This document shows, one piece after another, positions 52,775 through 61,472 of a DNA stretch of 64,000 nucleotides (the first letter of the stretch is position 1; each line of letters opens with the position of its first letter). Made by a program: the position numbers and the translations under genes. Below the pieces are notes generated by a model that was given only the letters and a program-made list of their open reading frames with translations, was not told the origin of the DNA and searched no databases. Origin of the DNA: Agrobacterium tumefaciens (lineage in GTDB: Bacteria > Pseudomonadota > Alphaproteobacteria > Rhizobiales > Rhizobiaceae); assembly GCA_025560025.1 (NCBI GenBank), contig CP048485.1, positions 930,001 to 994,000 of the forward strand, given 5' to 3'.

Positions 52775-52789
52775 AAACAAAACCAGAAC
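52775..52789 (-). promoter_or_regulatory. Degenerate LexA box before dinB
   Basis: Minus strand GTTC-TGGTTTT-GTTT: one base off the GTTC-N7-GTTC consensus, ending 8 bases before the dinB start codon. Confidence 0.35.
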
Positions 52790-52837
52790 GTCGCCGACCA
52801 TACTCCGGTGGTGACTTTGGCTCAAGTGGCTGGCCTG

Positions 52838-53146
52838 TCAATACACGCCCGAATCCAGCCCCGGCCCGGAAAAATGGTGCCAGGCGGCGGCCACTGTTTC
52901 GGGAGATGTATCCGTCGCGGCGCAGAAGGCCATGAGATCGGGCTCGTGGCTCATCAGAAAGTCGGTGAGGCCCGCCAGAAAGCCGGGATCGTTGACGGCC
53001 TGGCGCAGCATGTTGGCCTGCAATCCGCTCAGCGCCAGAAAACGCGCCAGCATGTCCGGCTCGTTTGCCAGCCAGCCAAGTATGGCGGCCGCCGTTTCTT
53101 GCGGATCTTTGTCGCCATTGCCTTTGTTTTTCGTATCGCGCAGCAT
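52838..53146 (-). CDS. DUF3572-family protein
   Basis: 102-residue, mostly helical acidic protein. The ILGWLANEPDMLARFLALSGLQANMLRQAVNDPGFLAGLTDFLMSHEPDLMAFC core and AAAWHHFSGPG end match DUF3572, a family confined to alphaproteobacteria and of unknown function. It lies divergently upstream of divK and just upstream of dinB on the same strand; conservation of this place next to divK-pleD is common in Rhizobiales. Confidence 0.8.
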   Translation of the reverse strand: MLRDTKNKGNGDKDPQETAAAILGWLANEPDMLARFLALSGLQANMLRQAVNDPGFLAGLTDFLMSHEPDLMAFCAATDTSPETVAAAWHHFSGPGLDSGVY

Positions 53147-53277
53147 TTCTTCCCCGAAGTTACCTATTTTGAAACCAAATCCCTCTAGCCTTGCGCAACA
53201 AATGGACGATGGAATCGGTTCTCTGACAACTTATATGTCTGGGTGAAGGTTTCAAAGTGAAACGGGGACTGCTCACC

Positions 53278-53649
53278 ATGCCCAAGCAGGTCATGATAGT
53301 CGAAGACAACGAGCTGAACATGAAGCTCTTTCGCGACCTGATCGAGGCGTCTGGCTATACGACGATCCAGACCCGCAACGGCATGGAAGCGCTGGACCTT
53401 GCCCGCAAGCACCGCCCGGACCTCATTCTCATGGATATTCAGCTACCGGAAGTGTCGGGGCTGGAAGTGACGAAATGGCTGAAGGAGGATGACGAGCTGC
53501 ATGTCATTCCAGTCATCGCCGTCACGGCGTTTGCCATGAAGGGTGATGAGGAGCGCATTCGTCAGGGCGGATGTGAGGCCTATGTGTCGAAACCGATCTC
53601 CGTTCCGAAATTCATCGAAATCATCAAGACCTATCTTGGCGATGCATAA
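53278..53649 (+). CDS. divK: Cell-cycle response regulator DivK
   Basis: 123-residue single-domain receiver without output domain, part of the DivJ/PleC-DivK-CtrA polarity pathway. Phospho-acceptor Asp in [13 protein letters not shown] (about residue 53), acidic pair in [14 protein letters not shown], and the conserved Lys in [11 protein letters not shown]. Start [10 protein letters not shown] at 53278; the open frame upstream adds seven unlikely residues. pleD follows after 18 bases, the conserved divK-pleD operon. Confidence 0.97.
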   Translation: MPKQVMIVEDNELNMKLFRDLIEASGYTTIQTRNGMEALDLARKHRPDLILMDIQLPEVSGLEVTKWLKEDDELHVIPVIAVTAFAMKGDEERIRQGGCEAYVSKPISVPKFIEIIKTYLGDA

Positions 53650-53667
53650 GGCGACTGGGGAACTGTT

Positions 53668-55038
53668 ATGACGGCGAGAGTTCTGGTTGTTGACGACATA
53701 CCCGCAAACGTCAAGCTTCTCGAGGCGCGGCTGCTGGCGGAGTATTTCGACGTCGTGACTGCCGAAGATGGCTTCAAGGCACTGGCGATCTGCGATGAGG
53801 AACAGGTCGATATCATTCTGCTCGACATCATGATGCCGGGCATGGATGGGTTCGAGGTTTGCGAGCGCCTGAAGGCCAACCCCAAAACGGCGCATATTCC
53901 CGTTGTCATGGTCACCGCGCTGGATCAGCCGTCCGACCGCGTGCGCGGCCTGAAGGCCGGCGCCGACGATTTTCTGACCAAGCCGGTCAACGACCTCCAG
54001 CTGATTGCCCGTGTTAAAAGCCTGGTGCGCCTCAAAGCCGTCAGCGACGAGTTGCGGGCGCGCGCCGAAACGGCAAGGCAGATCGGCATCGAAGAGATGC
54101 TGCGCAGCGACGGCCTCATGCAGACGCCCGGTCGCGTTCTTGTGGCGGATGGCCGTGCCAGCTCGCAGGAGCGCATCATACGGGCGTTGAAGCCGGTCGC
54201 CGAGGTCGATGCCGTCACCGAGCCGCAGGCGGCGCTGCTGAAGGCGGCGAGCAACCCCTTCGAACTTGTCATCGTCAACTCCAATTTCGAAGATTACGAT
54301 CCGCTGCGACTGTGCTCACAGCTCCGCTCGCTGGAGCGCACCCGTTTCCTGCCGCTGCTCCTGGTGGCGGAGCAGGGGGCGGACGATGTGGTGGCGCGGG
54401 CGCTCGATCTCGGCGTGAATGACTATATTCTCCGCCCGATCGATCCGAACGAGCTTGTCGCCCGCTCGCTCACGCAGATCAGGCGCAAGCGCTATAACGA
54501 GCATCTGCGGCTCAATCTCCAGCACACGATGGAACTTGCCATCGTCGACGGGCTGACCGGCCTCAACAATCGCCGTTATCTCGACAATCATCTCAAGATA
54601 CTTTTCGACCGTGCCGCCGTCCGTGGTCGACCGATTTCCATTTGCATGACCGACATAGACCGTTTCAAGCTGGTCAACGATACCTATGGCCACGATGTCG
54701 GTGACGAAGTCCTGCGGGAATTTGCGACGCGTATTCGCAGCACGGTGCGCGGCGCCGATCTTGCCTGCCGTTATGGCGGGGAAGAATTTGTGGTTGTCAT
54801 GCCGGATACGCCAATCGAGCTTGCAGCAAGCGTTGCCGAGCGCCTGCGGGCAATCGTTGAGGACAAGCCCTTTTATGTGCGCTCCATCGACCGCGAACTG
54901 AGCATTACCGCGTCGCTCGGCATTGCCACCAGCAACGCCGCCTTCGGCACGCCGGACGAGCTTCTGAAACATGCCGACAGGGCTCTCTACGAGGCGAAAC
55001 ACGCCGGGCGCAACCGGGTCGTCGCGGCCGCCGCCTGA
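53668..55038 (+). CDS. pleD: Diguanylate cyclase response regulator PleD
   Basis: 456 residues: a phosphorylatable receiver (MTARVLVVDDIPANVKLLEA; acceptor Asp in LLDIMMPGMDGF), a second adaptor receiver (about 155-285), and a C-terminal GGDEF domain. The active loop is RYGGEEF (about 368-372, as in Caulobacter PleD) and the inhibitory I-site is intact (RGAD five residues before), so feedback inhibition by c-di-GMP is expected. Acts with DivK in cell-cycle and polarity control. A modest terminator follows (GAGACG/CGTCTC, 55054-55080). Confidence 0.97.
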   Translation: MTARVLVVDDIPANVKLLEARLLAEYFDVVTAEDGFKALAICDEEQVDIILLDIMMPGMDGFEVCERLKANPKTAHIPVVMVTALDQPSDRVRGLKAGADDFLTKPVNDLQLIARVKSLVRLKAVSDELRARAETARQIGIEEMLRSDGLMQTPGRVLVADGRASSQERIIRALKPVAEVDAVTEPQAALLKAASNPFELVIVNSNFEDYDPLRLCSQLRSLERTRFLPLLLVAEQGADDVVARALDLGVNDYILRPIDPNELVARSLTQIRRKRYNEHLRLNLQHTMELAIVDGLTGLNNRRYLDNHLKILFDRAAVRGRPISICMTDIDRFKLVNDTYGHDVGDEVLREFATRIRSTVRGADLACRYGGEEFVVVMPDTPIELAASVAERLRAIVEDKPFYVRSIDRELSITASLGIATSNAAFGTPDELLKHADRALYEAKHAGRNRVVAAAA

Positions 55039-55053
55039 ACATTCCGGACATGT

Positions 55054-55080
55054 GAGACGGAAAATCTTGTCGTCTCTTTT
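55054..55080 (+). terminator. Probable terminator of divK-pleD
   Basis: GAGACG (55054-55059) pairs with CGTCTC (55071-55076) and is followed by TTTT. Confidence 0.55.
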
Positions 55081-55587
55081 GTGTTTGACGCTGGAGATGG
55101 CAGCCAGCGAATTCAACAGGCTGCTCCGCACACCCCAAATCCCTGACCTTGCCCGTATTTTATCTTCTTGCAATGAAGGGGTGAAATTCAGCGGGATTAA
55201 TAGAGTTCAAGTTGAAAAATACATTGAATTCAATCTGCCGGGAAACTATAGTGTGCCAGCGTTGTATATTTAACCATGTTTTCTAGGTGATGTATCGCTG
55301 GCTTAAGAATTTCTTGATTTTTATTTTACTTCTGCGCAAACTCCCTGATGAGAGTAACAGTTCTTCCGGCGGTTTTTCCGTCTTGTGATGGTGGGATAAT
55401 GGCGGCCGACACCGCCATGATTTCGCTCGTCAGGGGCTGGTATTGCGTAGTTCGAATGCCCCATGATGCTCAGGTCCGCCGCATCTCCTGAATCGTGGGG
55501 TCGGTCGGCTGACGATGTCCGAATCGGTTCCTCGTGCCGTAATCACATCGTTGGCCGACCGCCTTACTCCCGAAATCCGGCTATGCG
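55081..55587. other. AT-richer intergenic region after pleD
   Basis: About 500 bases without a supportable gene. From about 55190 to 55350 it is clearly richer in A and T, with short palindromic stretches, unlike the flanking core genes. No RNA gene recognised. Confidence 0.45.
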
Positions 55588-56166
55588 CTATTCCTGCCCT
55601 GAAATTTTCGCCGAAGAGCGTCGGTAATGCATGGCAACAACGCCGTTGCTGAGCGGCTTCGCCGAAACCAGTTCGAGCTTTCGCGTGCTCCGTAAGCCGC
55701 TCTCATACAGGGTGGGGCCATGGCCGACGATCCTAGGGTGAACGAGGAACTTGTATTCGTCAATCAAATCAAGCCGATCCAGCTCGGCTGCGAGCTTGCC
55801 GCTGCCCAGAAGCACGCCTGCCGGGGTCGCATCCTTGAGGTTCTTCACGCCTGTCCGCAGATCACCGGTGATGTGGTGGCTATTATTCCATGGGAAGTCG
55901 TTTCGCGTTGAGGACACCACGTATTTTGGCTTGGCATCCAGCTTAACCGCCCAGTCACGCATCGGCGGCGGCACGTCCGCTTCGCCGCGAGCGACCGCCG
56001 GCCAGTAGCTCTCCATCATCTCGTAGGTGACGCGGCCCCACAGCATCGCTCCGCTCTCGTCCATGAGGCGAGTGAAGAAGGCGTGTGTCTCGTCGTCGGC
56101 GATACCTTCCTGATGGTCGATACAGCCGTCCAAGGTCACGTTGATGCTGAAGGTCAGTCGTCCCAT
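55588..56166 (-). CDS. Dihydrofolate-reductase-like (RibD C-terminal domain) protein
   Basis: 192-residue protein of the RibD C-terminal/DHFR-like family: starts RLTFSINVTLDGCIDH, has MLWGRVTYEMMESYWP, then YVVSSTRNDFPWNNSH and GVLLGSGKLAAELDRLDLIDEY with a nucleotide-binding-like loop. Such stand-alone proteins have no assigned reaction; they are not true folate enzymes. I chose ATG 56166 (MGRLTF) because homology starts there. It lies in a stretch of less typical composition and isolated from operons, so it may be an accessory gene. Confidence 0.8.
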   Translation of the reverse strand: MGRLTFSINVTLDGCIDHQEGIADDETHAFFTRLMDESGAMLWGRVTYEMMESYWPAVARGEADVPPPMRDWAVKLDAKPKYVVSSTRNDFPWNNSHHITGDLRTGVKNLKDATPAGVLLGSGKLAAELDRLDLIDEYKFLVHPRIVGHGPTLYESGLRSTRKLELVSAKPLSNGVVAMHYRRSSAKISGQE

Positions 56167-56436
56167 GCAACAAGCATACAATCTTGCGATACCGTCGTCA
56201 CGTGGTTCAGCTGTGGGTGTTGCGGGCAGCGGAACAACCACTCTGGTGTCAGTCACGGCGATACGTTTCAGATCGTTCCTGCGGCGTGATTGAGTGCTTG
56301 TGTTCGTTCGCACACCACGCCCCGCAAGGCGGTGCGAGCGATTGGATTCTTGTCTGCGGTTAAAGTTACTTCGGCTCTGAGTCGCGCCAGGTCGGTGCCA
56401 TCAGAAAGTCGGCGGAGATGCCCGATCCCCGCACAA

Positions 56437-56466
56437 ACAAAAAACGCGCCCGTTGGGCGCGCTTTT
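56437..56466 (-). terminator. Intrinsic terminator of rpmG
   Basis: CGCGCCC/GGGCGCG seven-base stem with a three-base loop, flanked by T runs on either strand; for the minus strand it follows the rpmG stop by about 20 bases and ends in TTTTTT. Confidence 0.9.
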
Positions 56467-56487
56467 GTCGGAGAACCCGATCAAGAA

Positions 56488-56655
56488 TTACTTGATCTTG
56501 GTTTCCTTGAATTCGACGTGCTTGCGTACAACCGGGTCGTACTTCGTCTTCGTCATCTTGTCCGTGAACGTACGGCTGTTCTTGGTGGTGACGTAGAAGG
56601 TACCGGTGTCGGCTGTCGACAGCAGCTTGATCTTGATTGTTGTAGCTTTCGCCAT
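56488..56655 (-). CDS. rpmG: 50S ribosomal protein L33
   Basis: 55-residue ribosomal protein. [41 protein letters not shown] and [12 protein letters not shown] match L33. It lacks the four zinc cysteines, so it is the zinc-independent (C-minus) form. Start at 56655 with AGGACG upstream. A single gene with its own terminator. Confidence 0.97.
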   Translation of the reverse strand: MAKATTIKIKLLSTADTGTFYVTTKNSRTFTDKMTKTKYDPVVRKHVEFKETKIK

Positions 56656-56744
56656 GGTCGTCCTGCCTTTAAACAAAAGAGAAGCCGCAGGCGCTTCTCA
56701 CCTCGGCTAAATCTGGCGCGAAACTACGTATCGCGCCTGAAAAG

Positions 56745-57917
56745 TCAAGTCTGTTTTGCCCGGAAAACAAAACGGAAGCCATAAAGCACCACGTAAAGCC
56801 CGAAAAATACGGCAAGCGCCCAGGCGAAACCATCGGTGCCTGCGACATCCATGGAAATGCCGACGGCCTGGGGGCCGGCAATGGTGCCCATGGCGTAACA
56901 GAAGATGAAGGCGGCGTTGGCGGCAACCAGATCGGCGCCCTTGAGGCGCGATCCCAGGTGCGTAAGGCCGACGGTATACATGCCGGAGACAAGGCCGCCC
57001 CAGAACAGCAGCAGGGCCGCCACGAGGATCCAGCTATCCACCAGCACGGGCAGCGCCAGCGTGCCGCAGACGCCCGCAAAGGCCATCAGCGCGAGCATGG
57101 TGCGCCGATCCTTCATCCGGTCCGATAACAGGCCGATCGGTATCTGGAAGACCATGTTGCCGATGCCCATCACGGTCAGCAGAAGCGCTGCCTGCGATTC
57201 GTTGAAGCCCTCACGCGTCGCATAGATGGGAAACAGCGACAGGCCGCCCGCCTGCACCGAACCGAACACGAAAGCCGCAGCCGAAGCCATCGGCACCAGC
57301 CAGACGTAGCGAACGAAATGGTGGTTGGGCCGCTCATCCAGCTCCGGGCTTTCGCCGCGGGCCATGAAGATGGGAATCGCCGCCAGAAGAATGATTGCCG
57401 CCCCGACGATAAAGGGCAGGATACCCTCGCTGCCGACAACGGAGAACAGCAATGGACCGACAGCGAAACCAACCGCAAGCCCCGTGGCATAGATGCCGAG
57501 AACCATGCCGCGTTTTTTGGGCGGTGCGGTCATGTTGATCCAGTATTCGGACAGGATGAACAGTGTGGTGGTTGCGCCATGGAAGACGATTCGCAGCGGA
57601 AACCACATCCAGAAGGCATCGGCGAAATAAAAACAGAGCGCACTCAGCGCCGAAACGACGACTGCAAACAGCATCGTCCGCGCCACGCCGAAATCATGGG
57701 CGATCTTGGTCGTCACCGGCGCTGCCATCATCGCCGCGACGCCGGCCATGGCCGAGTTGACGCCGATCATGGTGGAGGAGATGCCACGCTTCTCAAGGAT
57801 GATCGACAGGAGCGGCAGGCCAAGACCGATGGCGACACCGACCGCACTGATGGCGGAAATCGCGGCGATCAGTGAGGGCCAGTGAATGGCATCCGCTTCG
57901 CATTTCATCTGTGACAT
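56745..57917 (-). CDS. MFS transporter (YcaD-like)
   Basis: 390 residues and about 12 hydrophobic helices. The loop between helices 2 and 3 (GVNSAMAGVAAMMAAPVTTK) and RKMGIGNMVFQIPIGLLSDRMKDRR-like segment (here QIPIGLLSDRMKDRRTM) are the MFS signatures. Sequence type resembles YcaD-like transporters of unknown substrate. It starts 8 bases after the stop of the Nudix gene on the same strand, so the two are co-transcribed. Confidence 0.88.
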   Translation of the reverse strand: MSQMKCEADAIHWPSLIAAISAISAVGVAIGLGLPLLSIILEKRGISSTMIGVNSAMAGVAAMMAAPVTTKIAHDFGVARTMLFAVVVSALSALCFYFADAFWMWFPLRIVFHGATTTLFILSEYWINMTAPPKKRGMVLGIYATGLAVGFAVGPLLFSVVGSEGILPFIVGAAIILLAAIPIFMARGESPELDERPNHHFVRYVWLVPMASAAAFVFGSVQAGGLSLFPIYATREGFNESQAALLLTVMGIGNMVFQIPIGLLSDRMKDRRTMLALMAFAGVCGTLALPVLVDSWILVAALLLFWGGLVSGMYTVGLTHLGSRLKGADLVAANAAFIFCYAMGTIAGPQAVGISMDVAGTDGFAWALAVFFGLYVVLYGFRFVFRAKQT

Positions 57918-57925
57918 AACGGCCT

Positions 57926-58579
57926 TTATACAAACTCTTGAATGAATCGGCCGTGGCGCGTGAAATAGAGCCGCGCGGGGCTGTCAAAGGGCAGTGAGGG
58001 ATCACCTATCATGAGTTTTGTGACATCTTCGAGAACCGTACGCGTGATTTTCGGCATGTTCAGACCGGAAAGGTCATTCATGTCAAGCCATTGCACATTG
58101 TGCAGCTCGTCGGAGTCCCGGGTTAGCCGGGTATCCAGCCGCAATTCGTCGGCATAGCAGCAAAAAAATCGGGTGTCGTAACGCCTGATATTGCCGGGCG
58201 GGGTAATGGCGCGCGCCACATACCGGAAACAGGAAAGGTCCGGGCCGTCTGCGGCAAGCCCGATATCCACGCCGGTTTCCTCGACAAGTTCACGTGCGGC
58301 TGCGAGCGCCAGCGCTCTCGCCCCGGCAATGCTCAGGCGGCGCGCGGCGGAAGCGGTGAGGCTGTTGAGGACGGCGGGATGAAGGTCGCCGGAGAAGGGC
58401 AGGGCGTGGTCACGCGGGTCGCGTTTGCCGCCGGGAAACACGTAAGCACCTGGCATGAAGACGTGGGCATTGCTGCGCTGGCCCATCAGTACCCGCATCG
58501 CAGGCCCGGACCGGTCGAACAGGATGATGGAAGCGGCATCGCGCGGACGCATCGGCGTGCTCGCCGCTCCGGTGCTCAT
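57926..58579 (-). CDS. Nudix hydrolase
   Basis: 217 residues. The Nudix box is recognisable in its second half (ARELVEETGVDIG), while the first half is degenerate or displaced: PGGKRDPRD lies about 40 residues earlier, as in the NUDT7/NUDT19 type, whose members act on CoA derivatives. The substrate here is not known. Start ATG 58579 (MSTGAASTP); a TTG 21 bases upstream is less likely. Follows DUF983 and precedes an MFS gene, probably one transcription unit. Confidence 0.85.
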   Translation of the reverse strand: MSTGAASTPMRPRDAASIILFDRSGPAMRVLMGQRSNAHVFMPGAYVFPGGKRDPRDHALPFSGDLHPAVLNSLTASAARRLSIAGARALALAAARELVEETGVDIGLAADGPDLSCFRYVARAITPPGNIRRYDTRFFCCYADELRLDTRLTRDSDELHNVQWLDMNDLSGLNMPKITRTVLEDVTKLMIGDPSLPFDSPARLYFTRHGRFIQEFV

Positions 58580-58614
58580 GGGACGCTGGGGCACGTGCAA
58601 GTTTCCGCCGGTCG

Positions 58615-59058
58615 TCAGTGGGAGGAACCGTCTATCTGCGCCTTTGGCTGCTTTCCGTCAAAGCCGTGCATCTTGAGCGCCCATTGCAGCCCGATGACGC
58701 CGCCCTTGATCGGTTGCAGCGTCAAGAGTGCGGCCAGAATGGTGATTGGCACCCAGATGGCGAAATGCACCCACATGGGTACGGAAAAGACCATATCCGT
58801 CATCATGAAGCCGCCGACGGCGATGTGGCCGATGATGACGATGGAGATGTAAGGCGGCAAATCATCGGAACGATGGTGGTGCATTTCGGCGCCGCAGGCG
58901 GCGCAATTGTCCACCGGCTTCAGAAAGGCACGAAACAGGCGGCCGCCGCCGCAGGCGGGGCAGCGGTTCGCCATACCGCGCATGATGGAACGTCCAAGCG
59001 GCCGCTCCGCGCTGTTGTCGCCGAAGGTGACCGTTTCCGAGCTCTGATGTGCACTCAT
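58615..59058 (-). CDS. DUF983-family membrane protein
   Basis: 147 residues: an N-terminal soluble part with a zinc-ribbon-like pair (CPACGGGRLFRAFLKPVDNCAAC, Cys at about 33, 36, 52 and 55) and two hydrophobic helices (YISIVIIGHIAVGGFMM and FAIWVPITILAALLTLQPIKGG). Typical DUF983; function unknown. It lies between rnr and the Nudix gene on the same strand with short spacing, so likely part of the topA-rnr transcript. Confidence 0.85.
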   Translation of the reverse strand: MSAHQSSETVTFGDNSAERPLGRSIMRGMANRCPACGGGRLFRAFLKPVDNCAACGAEMHHHRSDDLPPYISIVIIGHIAVGGFMMTDMVFSVPMWVHFAIWVPITILAALLTLQPIKGGVIGLQWALKMHGFDGKQPKAQIDGSSH

Positions 59059-59117
59059 CCTGAAGTCCTTCTCCCGTTTCCTTAACCGCCTGTCGCGGTC
59101 TTGTTATTGCAGCCGTC

Positions 59118-61472
59118 CTAATGTCGCCTTCTGGGCGGCCGTGTTCCGGGCTTTGCGGCAGGACGCGATGTCCGCCGGCCCGCCTTGTGGAACGACCGCG
59201 TACCGACCGGCATCTTGCGCCCCGGGCTCAGCATATCGAAACGCAGCGCACCCGCCAGTGGCACGGCTTCCGCAAGCCGCACCTGAACCGTGTCACCAAG
59301 CTGATAACCGAGACCCGTCTTTTCCCCTGTCAGGGCCTGATGGGCCTCATCGTAGAGGAAATAATCGGTTCCGAGTGTAGATATAGGAACAAATCCGTCC
59401 GCGCCAAACTGCGGAAGCGCGACAAAAAGTCCCGCCTTGGTGACACCGGAAACACGGCCCTCGAATTCTTCACCCACCCGTTCGGAAAGATGATGCGCGA
59501 TCAGCCGGTTGATGGTGTCGCGCTCGGCAGCCATGGCGCGGCGCTCGAATGTCGAGATTTCGGCGGCGATGTCGTCCAGCGTCGCCTCTTCCTGCGGTGT
59601 GATACCGCCTTCGCCGAGGCCCAGAGAACCCACCAGCGCGCGATGCACGATGAGGTCGGCATAACGGCGGATCGGCGAGGTGAAATGGGCATATTTCATC
59701 AGGTTGAGGCCGAAATGGCCGATGTTTTCCGGGCTGTAGATCGCCTGGCTCTGGCTGCGCAGCACCATCTCGTTGACCATGATCTGGTGCGGCGTATCAA
59801 TGGCGCGCGCCAGAATGCCGTTGAAGGAATTGGCGCGCATGGCCGCCCCCTTTGCCATGGATATGCCGATGGTGCCGAGGAATTCGCGCAGCACCTCCTG
59901 CTTGGAGAGCGTGGGTGCATCGTGGACGCGATAGACCAGCGGCTGCTTCTTCTTTTCCAGCGTCTCGGCGGCGGCGACATTCGCCTGGATCATCATTTCC
60001 TCGATCAGCTTATGCGCATCGAGACGTTCGGGAATGACGACCTTGTCCACCGTGCCATCGGGCCTGAGCTGAATCTTGCGCTCCGGCATGTCGAGTTCCA
60101 GCGGCTGGCGGCGGTCGCGGCCGCGCTTCATCACCTCGTATGCATGCCACAATGGCTTCAGGATCGGCTCCAGCAGCGTCCCGGTCTTGTCGTCGGGGCG
60201 GCCGTCGATCGCGGCCTGCGCCTGCTGGTAGGAGAGCTTGGCAGCGCTCTTCATCATGATGCGATGGAAGGTGTGGCCCGCCTTGCGGCCTTCCTTCGAG
60301 AAGGTCATACGCACGGCGAGGGCAGGGCGGTCGACGCCTTCCTTCAGCGAACAGAGATCGTTGGAGATACGCTCCGGCAGCATCGGCACGACACGGTCAG
60401 GGAAATAGACCGAGTTGCCGCGCTTCAGCGCCTCGCGGTCGAGCGGTGCGCCTGATCGCACATACCAGGACACATCGGCAATGGCGACCGTGACGATGAC
60501 GCCATCAGGATTGTCGGGCGAGGTATCCGGTTCGGCATAGACCGCGTCGTCATGATCCTTGGCGTCAGCCGGATCGATGGTGATGAGCGGCAGGTCGCGC
60601 CAGTCCTCACGGTGCGACATGGTTGCGGGCTTTGCAGCATCCGCTTCGGCCAGAACATTCGAGGGGAAGATGTGCGGAATGCCGTGGGCATGGATCGCGA
60701 TCATCGAGATCGCCTTTTCCGAGGCGACCGAGCCGATGACCGAGAGGACTTTCGCCCGCGTCAGGCCGTAACGGCCGCTATTGCGCGAGGTTTCCACCTC
60801 GATCAGATCGCCGTCCTTGGCGTCGCCGACACCATCCGGGTCGATCACCATCTCCTCGCCACGCCGGTCGATCGGCATCAGCCGTCCGCCGCCGCCTTCC
60901 GTTTGCTTGAACACGCCAAGCAGCGCGTTCTGGCGACGGTCGATCAGCTTTACGACGCGCGCCGTATAGGCCGGGCCGACGCTTTCCTTGGAGGGGAAGA
61001 TCTTTGCCAGAATACGGTCGCCGAGACCGGCAGCCGGGGCTTTCTTGCCGCGATCCTGCGAGGACTGGCGGATGAGCACGGCAGGTGCCGCGCCCATATC
61101 TTCCGGCCATTCCGCCGGCCGGCCGATCAATTCGCCGTCCTTGTCGCGGGTGGTGATGTCGAGAACCGTAACCGGTGGCAGGCCGCCCGGCCGCGTCAGC
61201 GACTTGCGGCTCTTGTGCACCATGCCATCGACTTCGAGTTCCTTCAGCAGCGCTTTCAGAACGATGCGGTTTTCACCTTTCAGCCCGAAAGCTTTGGCGA
61301 TTTCGCGCTTGGAAGCCTGCTGCGGATGGTCGGCGATGAATTTCAGCAGCACCTCGCGGGAAGGCACCTCGCCATGGATGATGCCTTCACCTTCGCTCAC
61401 ACGCTTGCCGCGTCCGGTGCGTCCAAAGCCGTCGCTGGCGGAACCCTGTCTCTGACGCGGCGTCTTGCTCAC
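59118..61472 (-). CDS. rnr: Ribonuclease R
   Basis: 784-residue 3'-to-5' exoribonuclease that degrades structured RNA. N-terminal winged-helix region (about 35-80), cold-shock domains, the RNB catalytic domain with ITIDPADAKDHDDAVYAE (metal-binding aspartates), and an S1 domain near the C terminus (VGEEFEGRVSGVTKAGLFVAL), then a basic tail RRTSRPAAKPGTRPPRRRH. Start is a GTG whose last bases overlap the topA stop (GTGA), so translation is coupled to topA. Confidence 0.96.
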   Translation of the reverse strand: MSKTPRQRQGSASDGFGRTGRGKRVSEGEGIIHGEVPSREVLLKFIADHPQQASKREIAKAFGLKGENRIVLKALLKELEVDGMVHKSRKSLTRPGGLPPVTVLDITTRDKDGELIGRPAEWPEDMGAAPAVLIRQSSQDRGKKAPAAGLGDRILAKIFPSKESVGPAYTARVVKLIDRRQNALLGVFKQTEGGGGRLMPIDRRGEEMVIDPDGVGDAKDGDLIEVETSRNSGRYGLTRAKVLSVIGSVASEKAISMIAIHAHGIPHIFPSNVLAEADAAKPATMSHREDWRDLPLITIDPADAKDHDDAVYAEPDTSPDNPDGVIVTVAIADVSWYVRSGAPLDREALKRGNSVYFPDRVVPMLPERISNDLCSLKEGVDRPALAVRMTFSKEGRKAGHTFHRIMMKSAAKLSYQQAQAAIDGRPDDKTGTLLEPILKPLWHAYEVMKRGRDRRQPLELDMPERKIQLRPDGTVDKVVIPERLDAHKLIEEMMIQANVAAAETLEKKKQPLVYRVHDAPTLSKQEVLREFLGTIGISMAKGAAMRANSFNGILARAIDTPHQIMVNEMVLRSQSQAIYSPENIGHFGLNLMKYAHFTSPIRRYADLIVHRALVGSLGLGEGGITPQEEATLDDIAAEISTFERRAMAAERDTINRLIAHHLSERVGEEFEGRVSGVTKAGLFVALPQFGADGFVPISTLGTDYFLYDEAHQALTGEKTGLGYQLGDTVQVRLAEAVPLAGALRFDMLSPGRKMPVGTRSFHKAGRRTSRPAAKPGTRPPRRRH

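Noticed and set aside
53150..53277. CtrA binding site upstream of divK
   Set aside because: No TTAA-N7-TTAA pattern found in the interval.
56290..56784. 164-codon plus-strand frame over the rpmG region
   Set aside because: Overlaps rpmG and its terminator on the opposite strand; no coding character.
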